A stretch of DNA of 64,000 nucleotides from Pedobacter steynii (GCF_900103665.1 NZ_FNGY01000007.1:1-64000); one strand, 5' to 3'; positions 34,021 to 42,114 are shown, numbered from the stretch's first letter. Notes: generated by a model not told the origin, from the letters alone. A program made the numbers and translations.

Positions 34021-34073
34021 AATTTTATTAATAAAATTACCATATATTATAATTATTTGTAAATTACAAATAA
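34021..34073 (+). promoter_or_regulatory. Two perfect AT-rich palindromes upstream of the peptide gene
   Basis: AATTTTATTAATAAAATT (34021-34038) is an 18-bp perfect palindrome. TTATTTGTAA-a-TTACAAATAA (34053-34073) has 10-bp perfect arms and ends seven bases before the ATG at 34081. The second contains a TTTG on each strand, so it may combine a promoter element and an operator. Confidence 0.55.
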
Positions 34074-34080
34074 AAACGAT

Positions 34081-34266
34081 ATGGGAAAAATTAAATTAAA
34101 AGACTCTACAATCGTACTTAACAGAGACGAGATGAGAAAAGTCTCTGGAGGCATTACTGCTGCTACTGTTTGCCAGAATTGGTTGAAGTCAAACTATGAA
34201 ACTTGCTTCAATTGTTGCCTCACGGCATTCGTGTATGAAATAGAACATTGTGATGCTCTTTGTTAA
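34081..34266 (+). CDS. Double-glycine leader peptide, cysteine-rich (RiPP-like precursor)
   Basis: A 61-residue peptide. Residues 1-24 look like a Bacteroidota GG-type leader: basic start MGKIKLKD, then LNRDEMRKVSGG, where such leaders are cut after GG by a C39-type peptidase or exporter. The 37-residue core (ITAATVC to the C-terminal Cys) has cysteines at 31, 42, 45, 46, 57 and 61, four Thr and one Ser. It could become a lanthipeptide, a disulfide-bonded peptide or another modified product. No modification enzyme, peptidase or exporter gene is adjacent, so it would depend on genes elsewhere. Palindromes upstream and inverted repeats downstream flank it closely. Confidence 0.75.
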   Translation: MGKIKLKDSTIVLNRDEMRKVSGGITAATVCQNWLKSNYETCFNCCLTAFVYEIEHCDALC

Positions 34267-34276
34267 GTAGGCTAGA

Positions 34277-34376
34277 TATTAGATTTTATAATAATTGACT
34301 CAATAGTAGGTTTTGTTTTTAAAAAAACTATGCTTTATCTTTTTATTATAAAATCTAATAATCTTAATTTTAAGAT
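34277..34376 (+). repeat. Large inverted repeats between the peptide gene and the DUF4369 gene
   Basis: TATTAGATTTTATAATAA (34277-34294) and TTATTATAAAATCTAATA (34343-34360) are perfect 18-bp inverted copies around a 48-base loop in which ATAGT / ACTAT can pair. A second palindrome ATCTTAATTTTAAGAT (34361-34376) follows, then an A run. They occupy most of the gap between the two genes and could stabilise the peptide mRNA or limit read-through. Confidence 0.75.
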
Positions 34377-34391
34377 AAAAAAAATTAATAT

Positions 34392-35060
34392 ATGAAAATT
34401 TCAGCTGGATTGTTTTTTTTATTTATGCCGGTTTTGTTAAATGCACAATCCGTCCATTTTAATATTCAGGGAACAGTTAAGAATTTAGGAGACGCTAAAT
34501 ATGCTTACTTAGCAACCCCTCATGATGGTAAGATATTTATTAAAGCTCCAATAGTTAATAATGTTTTTTCATTCATAGGAACCGATAGTCTTGATCGCCT
34601 ATATAGTCCAACATGTATATTTATCGATGAAAAAGATAACATTACTAAAGACGAGTTGAAATCAAAAATAGATCAGGGTGTTTGGATTTTGGGCCGTGAA
34701 GGAAGGCTAAAAAGAATTATATTGGAGGACCTGAAATTCAGTATTGAGGATCAGGAAAAAATGAATGCTGCAGAAATCATCAGTGGAGGGGTAATGACTA
34801 AACAGTTTGAGGAGAAAACTTTATGTGTACGGGCAAAAAATCGAAGTTTGATAACTTTTATTAAGAAATACCCTGATTCTCCTGTGAGCTTGATTGCAGT
34901 TCAGGAGGTTGCCAAATTTTGGGAGCTTTCCATAAAAGACAGAGTAGAAAATATGTGGGGCTCTCCTATGGAATTATATGCTTTACTTTCAAAGGAATTA
35001 AAAGCCAGTAAGCAGGGAATAGCTGTAAAAGAGCGGATAGATGAGAGCGATAGACCATAA
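34392..35060 (+). CDS. DUF4369-domain secreted protein without a thioredoxin domain
   Basis: A 222-residue protein with a signal peptide (MKISAGLFFLFMPVLLNAQ) and a DUF4369-like beta domain (FNIQGTVKNLGDAKYAYLAT). Its helical remainder resembles the linker found before the thioredoxin domain in Bacteroidota TlpA-like proteins (ITFIKKYPDSPVSLIAVQEV). In that family a redoxin domain with a CxxC usually follows, but this frame stops at SDRP, 15 bases before the next convergent gene, so the catalytic part is missing. It may be truncated or a stand-alone variant. It follows the peptide gene on the same strand. Confidence 0.65.
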   Translation: MKISAGLFFLFMPVLLNAQSVHFNIQGTVKNLGDAKYAYLATPHDGKIFIKAPIVNNVFSFIGTDSLDRLYSPTCIFIDEKDNITKDELKSKIDQGVWILGREGRLKRIILEDLKFSIEDQEKMNAAEIISGGVMTKQFEEKTLCVRAKNRSLITFIKKYPDSPVSLIAVQEVAKFWELSIKDRVENMWGSPMELYALLSKELKASKQGIAVKERIDESDRP

Positions 35061-35075
35061 ATTATTTATGAAGAC

Positions 35076-36137
35076 TCACAGAACCAGCTCAAACAGCAAG
35101 AACTGTGTAATCTGCTCCGGATTAAAATTATTATCCGAAACAAAAAGCAATGTCGGGTGTCCGTTAGGCAATTGGGGGCCTAATGTCGCTCCTTCGATAT
35201 TGTCAACCGGAAAACTCAACTTTGAAAAATCCAGCAATAGTTTTTTCCTGATAGGTATAGCTTCCGATCCTCCCCTGTCGGTATACTGCATAAGATCTGT
35301 TGCTCCCTGAAAATCTGCCAGATATACCATTACGGTAAGCCGCTTGGTTTCTTTAGACCAACTCCTTTCTGTGAATAAGAACTGCCGGTCATTCACATTC
35401 AGGATATCCGTAATCCCGTATCCTTTTTCACTTTTATAAAAATACTGCGCTGTATTGACTCCTGAGGCTACGTCAAACTGATAAACACGTTGAAAAGCAG
35501 GTAATTTATCTTCATAAAGTGGCCCCTCCATACTGGCATACAGTATTTTTCCGTCTCCTGAAAATGTAAGCCCTTCCAGTACCTCATTATTTTGTGGTCC
35601 CGATTCCATCGTACTCATTTTCAATGACTCCGGCAATATAAAATTCTGAATAATTTTTCCCTTCCTTGAAATGAGCTGTATCGACGGATCAATTAATGTC
35701 GCACTGCCCGATTTTATATTTCGATCACCTTCACTGCTCCAGACAAGCCTCCCGGATACAGGCGAATAGCGGATTGCTTCGGGATCCGGTACGCCTTTTC
35801 TTTGAACAGGCAACTTTTGGGTCCCGGTAAGCATTACCGTATCAATCCCGTTCGCTGTTAGTTTAATCTTTGCGGTATAAAAGCGTGCAGGATTAATAGC
35901 AGAACGGTCATCGCTGATTAAATAGTATACCTGATGTACAGGATCGTAATCAATCCCCGACAATCCGCCTACGGTAGTCTGCCGGTACTGTAATCCATAA
36001 GGCAATTCGCAACTCCCTAAATAGTTAAAATGGCTGGTAGTTTTCAGTTTTATTTCAGCCGCAGCCTTGTACGTTCCACAGGAAACTGAAAAAGAAATTA
36101 ATCCAACACCTAACAATGAAGAAAAAAGCTTCTGCAT
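35076..36137 (-). CDS. Phytase-like esterase-fold lipoprotein
   Basis: About 353 residues from the ATG at 36137 (MQKLFSSLLGVGLISFSVSC), a probable lipoprotein with Cys20; the longer frame to 36221 lacks a signal peptide. The body is a beta-propeller of the 'esterase-like activity of phytase' family: GGLSGIDYDPVHQVYYLISD, PDPEAIRYSPVSGRLVWSSE and NEVLEGLTFSGDGKILYASM mark successive blades. The exact substrate is uncertain; family members are secreted and some have phosphatase-type activity. It is convergent with the DUF4369 gene. Confidence 0.8.
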   Translation of the reverse strand: MQKLFSSLLGVGLISFSVSCGTYKAAAEIKLKTTSHFNYLGSCELPYGLQYRQTTVGGLSGIDYDPVHQVYYLISDDRSAINPARFYTAKIKLTANGIDTVMLTGTQKLPVQRKGVPDPEAIRYSPVSGRLVWSSEGDRNIKSGSATLIDPSIQLISRKGKIIQNFILPESLKMSTMESGPQNNEVLEGLTFSGDGKILYASMEGPLYEDKLPAFQRVYQFDVASGVNTAQYFYKSEKGYGITDILNVNDRQFLFTERSWSKETKRLTVMVYLADFQGATDLMQYTDRGGSEAIPIRKKLLLDFSKLSFPVDNIEGATLGPQLPNGHPTLLFVSDNNFNPEQITQFLLFELVL

Positions 36138-36289
36138 ACCAGTTTTTCTTTGCAAGGTCGCTTTTTTGTTTGAAGAATAGAATAATATATCAACAGATCC
36201 ACCATTACCAATAAAAGGCACAAAAGCACTGTAAAAAAAAGTGGTTTTCAGCTTATTATTCCTAAAAGTTTTAAAGGAGCTTTAGACAT

Positions 36290-36748
36290 ATGGAATTACA
36301 AGCCTTGAAAACATCAAAAGTCGACTTAAAATTCTCAGGATTCATTTCCAGCAATACCAGCGTAAAAATCGATTTTAATATTTCACCGGGTTCCAGAGCT
36401 CCCGGATATTTTGCTGCAATCTGGCAGGGTGCTTTAGTCCAATCCTTCAATGCGGCGATACAGATTCATCAGATCAAAATGCATCAGCCATCCGGCACGC
36501 TAAATTTCAATAGCCTACAATTGGGCAAACAAGACTATATCATTGCATTCGGGTTAAATTCAACTATGGAAAACTTCATTTGCAGGACGCTTTACATTCC
36601 TGCTACACCCAGCCTTTTTCAAACACTATTCAGCATATCAAACCATATCATCCCCCTCAATCCGAAAGATAGCCCCTTAACTGATCAAAACATGAACCTC
36701 TTCATGCCAGGAAATTTCAATTATCATTCGATGCAATATTTAGGTTAA
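36290..36748 (+). CDS. Protein of unknown function, 152 residues
   Basis: A small protein without signal peptide or membrane helix. The first 100 residues look like a compact beta domain (KVDLKFSGFISSNTSVKIDF, FNSLQLGKQDYIIAFGLN), and the last 50 are rich in Pro, Asn and Phe. I do not recognise a family. It is divergent from the phytase-like lipoprotein gene, starts without an obvious ribosome site and is followed by a strong hairpin, so it appears to be its own transcription unit. Confidence 0.6.
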   Translation: MELQALKTSKVDLKFSGFISSNTSVKIDFNISPGSRAPGYFAAIWQGALVQSFNAAIQIHQIKMHQPSGTLNFNSLQLGKQDYIIAFGLNSTMENFICRTLYIPATPSLFQTLFSISNHIIPLNPKDSPLTDQNMNLFMPGNFNYHSMQYLG

Positions 36749-36773
36749 AAAGATACGCTCTCCCCATATCTCA

Positions 36774-36814
36774 GCTACTTTAAAAAGGCTTCCCCTGGCC
36801 TTTTTAAAAGTAGC
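36774..36814. terminator. Terminator after the 36290 gene
   Basis: GCTACTTTAAAAAGGC / GCCTTTTTAAAAGTAGC (16-17 bp, one bulge) around an 8-base loop, 26 bp after the stop codon. The stem carries its own A/T run, so it may work in either direction. Confidence 0.75.
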
Positions 36815-36893
36815 ATTTCCAGATAAAATTGAAAATTAATTTCCTTAAACATAATAATAATGTTAATTTTAATTAAACCCTAAAATCATCTTT

Positions 36894-37457
36894 ATGACGC
36901 TTAAAACAACCATGATTGGACTGGCCCTGACGGCTGGTATGATCACTGCATGTCAGAACAAATCTGTTGACACTGCCCGGGAAAAAATTTCAACCCCTTC
37001 AGACGATTCCCTGAGCATACAGGAAGCAAAAAACTATGTGGCCAATTATGCACAAAGAGCCGGAACAGTGCGCTCCGATGGCAAGAACCTGCCGGATACC
37101 CGTGCAGTATGGTTCGATATTGAAAGGCTTAAAAACCTGGTTAAAAAGATTGAGGCCGAAGGCGGGGACGGAATCCGGTTCTACTTTGCTACTTACGACA
37201 GTACCTACAATGCACAAAGCAAAACCCATGTCCCGATTAAAGAATACTGGAACCACAACACGCTGATTATGGTTTCTACTAAAGACAGCCTGGGTTATCA
37301 CCGGGATTATTACAATGATAAGATCAACAGTAAAGCTGCGAATGGCATGATTCTATCCACCACGCCGGAAAACCGTGGCGAGATGTGCCCTCCTCCTGCA
37401 AATTGTCAGGATATCGGTGCCACACTAATTTCTGATACCATTCCTCAAAAAAAATGA
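36894..37457 (+). CDS. Lipoprotein of unknown function
   Basis: A 187-residue protein with a lipoprotein signal (MTLKTTMIGLALTAGMITAC, lipidated Cys20). The mature domain (KNYVANYAQRAGTVRSDGKN, GDGIRFYFATYDSTYN) is not recognised; its ending MCPPPANCQD contributes two cysteines that may pair. Its stop overlaps the ATG of the next gene by four bases, so it is translated together with the membrane protein and probably with the two-component genes downstream. A sensory or sensed role is an inference from this position. Confidence 0.72.
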   Translation: MTLKTTMIGLALTAGMITACQNKSVDTAREKISTPSDDSLSIQEAKNYVANYAQRAGTVRSDGKNLPDTRAVWFDIERLKNLVKKIEAEGGDGIRFYFATYDSTYNAQSKTHVPIKEYWNHNTLIMVSTKDSLGYHRDYYNDKINSKAANGMILSTTPENRGEMCPPPANCQDIGATLISDTIPQKK

Positions 37458-38122
37458 CCCTCTATTTTACCGTCAATACCGTAATAGAATTCTTTTGCCT
37501 CCTTATTGCATGCCTTTGCCTCTATAAAGACAGGGATCCAATATGGAGGCTCTGTATCCTTTACCTGCTTTTTACCTGTGCTACAGAAGTTTCTGCCATT
37601 CACATCAGGAAAGTTTTAAATCAGTCGAACCTGCCTTTATATAATGTGTTTCTATTGATAGAATGCGGCTTTATCAGTACTTTTTTCTATTATCTGTATA
37701 AGAGATACGTTAATAAAACCAAATGGCTAATGGTCTGGCTTAGTGTTTTTACCCTTTTGTTTTTTGGAGAATTGATGAACAACCATTTCTTAAGCTTCAC
37801 CTTTAAAACAGCTTCTGTATTGTCGTTGGTTTTTGTATTGGCCAGTCTGTATTTTTATTACCTCATCCTGAAAGACGAAAAATTTGAGCGGCTATACAAT
37901 TACGCCCCTTTCTGGTGGGTCAATGGAACGCTAATCTTCTATTTCGGAAGTACTTCGACAAATATTTTCTTTGATTACCTGATTCAGGACAAGATTTCCA
38001 ATTTTGCCCATTCTATCAGGTACATTATTTTCAATATACTTAATGTATTGCTATATTGCTGTTGGTCTTACGCTTTCTTATGCAAATATCTTCAAAGGAA
38101 GTCTTCTTCCTCATTAGCCTGA
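37454..38122 (+). CDS. Polytopic membrane protein, unknown function
   Basis: A 222-residue protein with about seven hydrophobic segments (for instance NTVIEFFCLLIACLCLY, LMVWLSVFTLLFFGELM, TASVLSLVFVLASLYFYYLI). It lacks recognised catalytic motifs. The gene overlaps the lipoprotein gene by four bases and the histidine kinase gene by 43, so the three are tightly coupled. Because the kinase itself has only one membrane helix and no sensor domain, this protein is a candidate sensor subunit. Confidence 0.75.
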   Translation: MTLYFTVNTVIEFFCLLIACLCLYKDRDPIWRLCILYLLFTCATEVSAIHIRKVLNQSNLPLYNVFLLIECGFISTFFYYLYKRYVNKTKWLMVWLSVFTLLFFGELMNNHFLSFTFKTASVLSLVFVLASLYFYYLILKDEKFERLYNYAPFWWVNGTLIFYFGSTSTNIFFDYLIQDKISNFAHSIRYIIFNILNVLLYCCWSYAFLCKYLQRKSSSSLA

Positions 38123-38865
38123 TTACCATCATATTCCTGATTGCCCCGCTTTTTATGATTGCGTACGTAAGCCTGTATAACCGCCGTAAGAAGAAACACA
38201 ATGAGGAAACCGAATCACTAAAAAAAGCATTTGAAAATGAACTCCTCAGGTCTCAGATGGAGGTGCAGGAACAAACCCTGAAAACTGTGGCCTCCGACCT
38301 TCATGACAACATCGGACAATTGCTCGGTCTGACCATTATTACCCTAAGCTCCATCAATATCAACGATCCCGCAAAGGCGAAGGAGAAAATTGCGGCAGCT
38401 GAAGATCTGGCCAAAAGGTCGGTAAAGGAGCTCCGTGCGCTCTCCCGATTATTAGATGGAGAAGAACTCATCAGCAGGGGTTTGATCGGTGCGATTGCAT
38501 TTGAGCTGGATTGGCTGGAGAAATCTCAGCTATTCAAAATCCGTTACCACAGTTCCGTAAAAACATTACCGGCAAAGGCCGGAAAAGAGACGATTATCTT
38601 CCGCTTATTTCAGGAAACCCTCCATAATATTATCCGGCATGCAAAAGCTTTGGAAATAATTATTAACTTGGAATTTATAAATGACCTGTTAATTTTATCA
38701 ATTGCTGATGACGGAATTGGATTTAACTTTACTGAAATCAAGAAACTGCATAAAGGCATGGGCCTGCAGAATATACAAAAAAGAGTAGCTATGATAGGCG
38801 GAACAGTATCCTTTGATACTGCGCCTGGAACCGGAACAAAAACCACCATCACCATTCCCTATTAA
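38080..38865 (+). CDS. NarL/LytS-type sensor histidine kinase (HisKA_3)
   Basis: About 261 residues from the ATG at 38080 (MQISSKEVFFLISL); the earlier TTG at 38056 is unlikely. One N-terminal membrane helix (about residues 8-33) is followed by a short coiled coil, the dimerisation domain with the phospho-accepting His in DLHDNIGQLLGLT, and a HATPase domain (N-box ETLHNIIRHAKA, G1 DDGIGF, G2 GMGLQNIQKR). There is no periplasmic sensor domain. The response regulator gene follows 20 bp downstream. Confidence 0.92.
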   Translation: MQISSKEVFFLISLITIIFLIAPLFMIAYVSLYNRRKKKHNEETESLKKAFENELLRSQMEVQEQTLKTVASDLHDNIGQLLGLTIITLSSININDPAKAKEKIAAAEDLAKRSVKELRALSRLLDGEELISRGLIGAIAFELDWLEKSQLFKIRYHSSVKTLPAKAGKETIIFRLFQETLHNIIRHAKALEIIINLEFINDLLILSIADDGIGFNFTEIKKLHKGMGLQNIQKRVAMIGGTVSFDTAPGTGTKTTITIPY

Positions 38866-38885
38866 ATAGCCCTTTTTAAAGACCC

Positions 38886-39548
38886 ATGGACCAAAAAAGC
38901 ATCCCTATAGCCATCATTGATGACCATACCTTATTTCGCCAGGGTCTAATCAGCCTGTTGTCAGAATTCCCCGAAGTGAACATTGTGTTTGATGCGGCCA
39001 ACGGAGCAGAGATGAAGGAAAAAATAGACCTTCATCCCCTTCCGGAAGTGATATTGATGGACATCAGCATGCCTGTATTGGATGGGTATGAAGCAACTTC
39101 ATGGTTAAAGCAACAATACCCGGACATCAAAATCCTGGCATTAAGCATGTTTGAAGAAGATAAACCAATTATAAAAATGCTTAAAAGCGGAGCAGGTGGT
39201 TACCTGCTCAAAGAATCTAAGACCAGCGATCTGGTTAATGCCGTTAAAATCATCAATCAACAAGGTTATTATTTAAACGACCTTGTTTCGGGGAAACTCC
39301 TGAGAAGCATTCAAAACGAGCACCTTTCCAATCCGCTATCCACCCAGCTAAGTGCCAACGAGATGAAATTCCTCCAGCTCTGCTGCTCCGAGCTCACCTA
39401 TAAAGAAATCGCGGATCAGATGAACCTAAGTCCACATACCATCGACAATTACAGACAGGAGCTGTTTCAAAAATTCGACCTGAAGTCCAGAACAGGCCTG
39501 GTCTTATTCGCCATAAAACAGGAGCTCATTGATTTATCACAGTGTTAG
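38886..39548 (+). CDS. LuxR/NarL-family response regulator
   Basis: A 220-residue protein: a receiver domain with the acidic pair IIDDH near the N-terminus, phospho-acceptor Asp in VILMDISMPV (about residue 58) and Lys in GGYLLKE, then a LuxR-type helix-turn-helix (LTYKEIADQMNLSPHTIDNY, then RQELFQKFDLKSRTGLV). It is the output of the kinase encoded just upstream. Its targets are unknown, but the operon itself is a likely one. Confidence 0.95.
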   Translation: MDQKSIPIAIIDDHTLFRQGLISLLSEFPEVNIVFDAANGAEMKEKIDLHPLPEVILMDISMPVLDGYEATSWLKQQYPDIKILALSMFEEDKPIIKMLKSGAGGYLLKESKTSDLVNAVKIINQQGYYLNDLVSGKLLRSIQNEHLSNPLSTQLSANEMKFLQLCCSELTYKEIADQMNLSPHTIDNYRQELFQKFDLKSRTGLVLFAIKQELIDLSQC

Positions 39549-39558
39549 GGCTGCACCG

Positions 39559-40443
39559 TTACTGACATGCCGCTGTTCCCTCAGCAATACAGAAATCGGC
39601 AAAACGAACTTCCTCGTCCCTTAACCGCACCGCATTATTTAAGCTACGGTATATCCCCCATTTTGGCCGGCAAAACGACGCTCCTGTGCGCCATAAATCC
39701 ATATTCGTATTGTTATAAGCCAGCAGTACGGTACCATCGCTTATTTTTTTAACAGAAATATCATATTTACCATTGCTTCCAAAGGTGATTTTCTCCACGA
39801 CCTCCACCCAGTTTCCCCGGAATAGCGACAGATTGGCGAGCTTCACCTTTGTGGTCGTTCCTGAAGAATTAACATGTATCAGCTCCATTTTATCGGTATT
39901 ACTGGCCCCATAACGGGCGCAAAGGGTAATCAGAGGAATGGAATCATCTCCATCTACTGCTTTAATCTGGTGCAGATGGGTAAAGCTGGAAGAAGCCTGA
40001 AAACCTGCATCCAGTTTAAATTTCCAGCGATAGGTCACCGTCTCGCCATTGGTTGCTTTAAGATGGTCCGGAGATGCGTTATAGGTTTTTATTTCCGTAC
40101 GCTGGCGGTCAAAATTCTGACAACGGTCGTTATCCTGGCTCACATGTGCCGAGAAAACGAATACATTCGTGTTTAAACTACTGTCAAATATTTCTGCAAT
40201 GTGGTCCTGAGCATGAACACAATCCGGGACTTCACAGGCATTCCCTCCCAAAACACTATTGATCAGGTTGTAGGTTCCACCCGGGCCATCGGCCTTCAGA
40301 CTTACCCCCGGAACCATCACTTCAGCAACCAGATCAGATTTCTTAAGAGACAGCTCATTTAATCCGGCATTACCCGTAATTCCTTTTTCGCAAGCGCTAA
40401 ATGCCAGTCCGGCAAACAGGGCAATTAAAAACTTTTTATTCAT
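39559..40443 (-). CDS. Secreted lipoprotein, polysaccharide-lyase-like
   Basis: A 294-residue protein with a lipoprotein signal (MNKKFLIALFAGLAFSAC). The body looks like a concanavalin-type jelly roll; NFDRQRTEIKTYNASPDHLK and SSSFTHLHQIKAVDG resemble the R-x-E and H-x-HQ-K elements of the heparin-lyase-like family PF14099. It may therefore cleave an acidic polysaccharide at the cell surface. Several cysteines (NACEVPDCVH, DRCQN, FCIAEGTAAC) probably pair. The assignment rests on motifs only. It is convergent with the response regulator gene, 10 bp apart. Confidence 0.55.
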   Translation of the reverse strand: MNKKFLIALFAGLAFSACEKGITGNAGLNELSLKKSDLVAEVMVPGVSLKADGPGGTYNLINSVLGGNACEVPDCVHAQDHIAEIFDSSLNTNVFVFSAHVSQDNDRCQNFDRQRTEIKTYNASPDHLKATNGETVTYRWKFKLDAGFQASSSFTHLHQIKAVDGDDSIPLITLCARYGASNTDKMELIHVNSSGTTTKVKLANLSLFRGNWVEVVEKITFGSNGKYDISVKKISDGTVLLAYNNTNMDLWRTGASFCRPKWGIYRSLNNAVRLRDEEVRFADFCIAEGTAACQ

Positions 40444-40675
40444 AGGATGATTTTATTTGGTTAATTTATATAAATTTTGCAATTTTATTTTAAAACCACA
40501 ACACTTAAACGTAATTCGTTTTTCTCAATGGTTTATCCGGTCATAAAAAATGAATAAAAATGAACATCAATAAAGTCATTTGTTCAGTTGTTTTTGACTA
40601 ATTTAACCTTGCGTTTAAAATAAAAAGGTTTTTTAGAGAAATCAGGAATATTATACCGGGGGGTTTAATAGTGAT

Positions 40676-40709
40676 GCCTTGCAGGTCCATACCTGCAGGG
40701 CGTTTTTTT
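40676..40709 (+). terminator. Orphan plus-strand intrinsic terminator
   Basis: GCCTTGCAGGT-ccat-ACCTGCAGGGC (11 bp, one G-U) is followed by seven Ts at 40703-40709. The only genes nearby are on the minus strand, so a short untranslated transcript starting within about 200 bp upstream is implied. Confidence 0.75.
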
Positions 40710-40770
40710 GGGTCCGTTAAGGACAACTCCATTCCGGAAGAATTGCAACAGGATCATCCTTCGATTATAA

Positions 40771-40873
40771 CAGTTAACCGGAATGTCCCGGAAACCTGTC
40801 AAAAATACACCAGGAATGTATTTTGGCATAAAAAGGCGTACTTGGTACGTTCATGGGACGTTCCGGTTAACTG
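40771..40873. repeat. Branched inverted-repeat element
   Basis: The outer arms CAGTTAACCGGAATGTCCC (40771-40789) and GGGACGTTCCGGTTAACTG (40855-40873) match at 18 of 19 positions. Inside are two further perfect hairpins, AAAATACA-ccaggaa-TGTATTTT (40802-40824) and CGTAC-ttg-GTACG (40837-40849). This gives a three-way junction. Its strand and role are unknown. Confidence 0.7.
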
Positions 40874-40929
40874 TCGTGATCGAACAGGGAACGAAGGAAG
40901 AAGAATTGGATCAAATGAGACCCTTTGAA

Positions 40930-42021
40930 TTATTTTTCTTTTTGCTTATCAAAAATGAGTTCTTTTAACGGAACCTCATAGAAATCATCTTCCTCGTAGC
41001 TAAGCTTTAACACACCCTCTGCATTAATGCTTAGTTTTTTTGAGCACATCGCATTGCAGTCCTCAATCATTAAAGGGAAATATAGCTTGCGTTGTTTGTC
41101 GAAGCCAATAACTGAACCGCAAAAGTAACTCTTAAACAGGTATTGCTCATTTTCCGCGGTTTCAAATTCGCTCCCCTGCTGTAAATTGAAGAGGTTGGTG
41201 CGGTAATAAGTAGATTTCAATGGAACGTCCAACTCACCATGACCGTTTGCCATATGGTTACTCGCGTTGTTGTCTTTTTCCCATTTGACCTCATAGTTAA
41301 TCACATGATAGGGATCTTTATCTTTTTCAGAAGGGTGATAGATGCGGGGAGATTTCAGTGCCATCCCCTCTAAGAAGGATAAAATATCCCCCTTTCCTTT
41401 CAGCGCTTTTTTATTGACAAGCTCCCCCTCCAGGCAGTCCTCACATTTCCAGGAATGATGTCCTGCAAAGTCCAGGGTGTAATGTTCCAGACTATTTAAA
41501 TCGATGAGTTGAAAATCAATAAATTTTTCCGTTATAGCCGTCCCCATAAACTCCTTGTCGTAAGTAAGGCTCGCGTACTTTCTGCCAGCAACCGTCACCT
41601 CATTGATATTTGAATCAATCACGCAATAAGTAGACTCTTCTTCCAAAATCAGCGCTTTACTGATCACCCTGACTTCTTTATCCCCGGTCAGCCGGACCTT
41701 GGCCGCATAAAGCTGTAACTTTTCTTCCGAAGAGAAATAAAGATTTTTAGATGCTTTTTTATCCGCAAACTCCTGAAACAACACAAAATAAATCCCTGTT
41801 GAATCCTTGGAAAGCCTGATATAGAAAGGATAGATATGATGGGATTTTAGCAGCATTCTGACCAGTGCCGACTGGTCTCCTTCTGCTGTGGGCGCATTGG
41901 CCACAGAAGCAACATCGGTTTTAAGATCCGGTGTTTTCTTTTTAGCAGCATCGGTAGTGCAGGCAGCAACAAACAAGAGGATCAATAAATTGCAGCCTAT
42001 AACCGCTTGCTTAATTTTCAT
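40930..42021 (-). CDS. Lipoprotein of unknown function
   Basis: About 363 residues from the ATG at 42021 (an alternative ATG lies at 42033). The lipoprotein signal is clear (CNLLILLFVAAC-TTD). The mature protein has a Lys/Ala/Thr-rich tether followed by a large domain I do not recognise. A pair of cysteines in HSWKCEDCLEGEL and another in DCNAMCSKKL may bind metal or form disulfides. It is on the minus strand downstream of the LiaF-like gene by about 90 bp. Confidence 0.7.
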   Translation of the reverse strand: MKIKQAVIGCNLLILLFVAACTTDAAKKKTPDLKTDVASVANAPTAEGDQSALVRMLLKSHHIYPFYIRLSKDSTGIYFVLFQEFADKKASKNLYFSSEEKLQLYAAKVRLTGDKEVRVISKALILEEESTYCVIDSNINEVTVAGRKYASLTYDKEFMGTAITEKFIDFQLIDLNSLEHYTLDFAGHHSWKCEDCLEGELVNKKALKGKGDILSFLEGMALKSPRIYHPSEKDKDPYHVINYEVKWEKDNNASNHMANGHGELDVPLKSTYYRTNLFNLQQGSEFETAENEQYLFKSYFCGSVIGFDKQRKLYFPLMIEDCNAMCSKKLSINAEGVLKLSYEEDDFYEVPLKELIFDKQKEK

Positions 42022-42114
42022 TAGTATAATCATTTAAGTTCCCTGTCTGTAAAAGTATATTTAAGCAAGAATACTAAAAAACGATTATACTAATGTAATT
42101 TCCTTTCCCTGCTT

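Larger units (their letters stand above)
40444..40929. other. Gene-free stretch holding a terminator and a branched inverted repeat
   Basis: This 486-bp stretch upstream of the lyase-like gene and downstream of the 40930 lipoprotein gene has no convincing gene. The first 200 bp are AT-rich. A plus-strand terminator (40676-40709) has no coding sequence before it on that strand. The branched structure follows at 40771-40873. An 85-codon frame at 40671-40928 crosses both structures and looks spurious. Confidence 0.6.

Noticed and set aside
32488..36900. Integrated phage or conjugative element
   Set aside because: No integrase, transposase, relaxase or phage gene and no attachment-site duplication was seen, although inverted repeats are frequent.
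40671..40928. 85-codon plus-strand gene
   Set aside because: It crosses a strong terminator and a long inverted repeat, and its sequence has no domain-like features.
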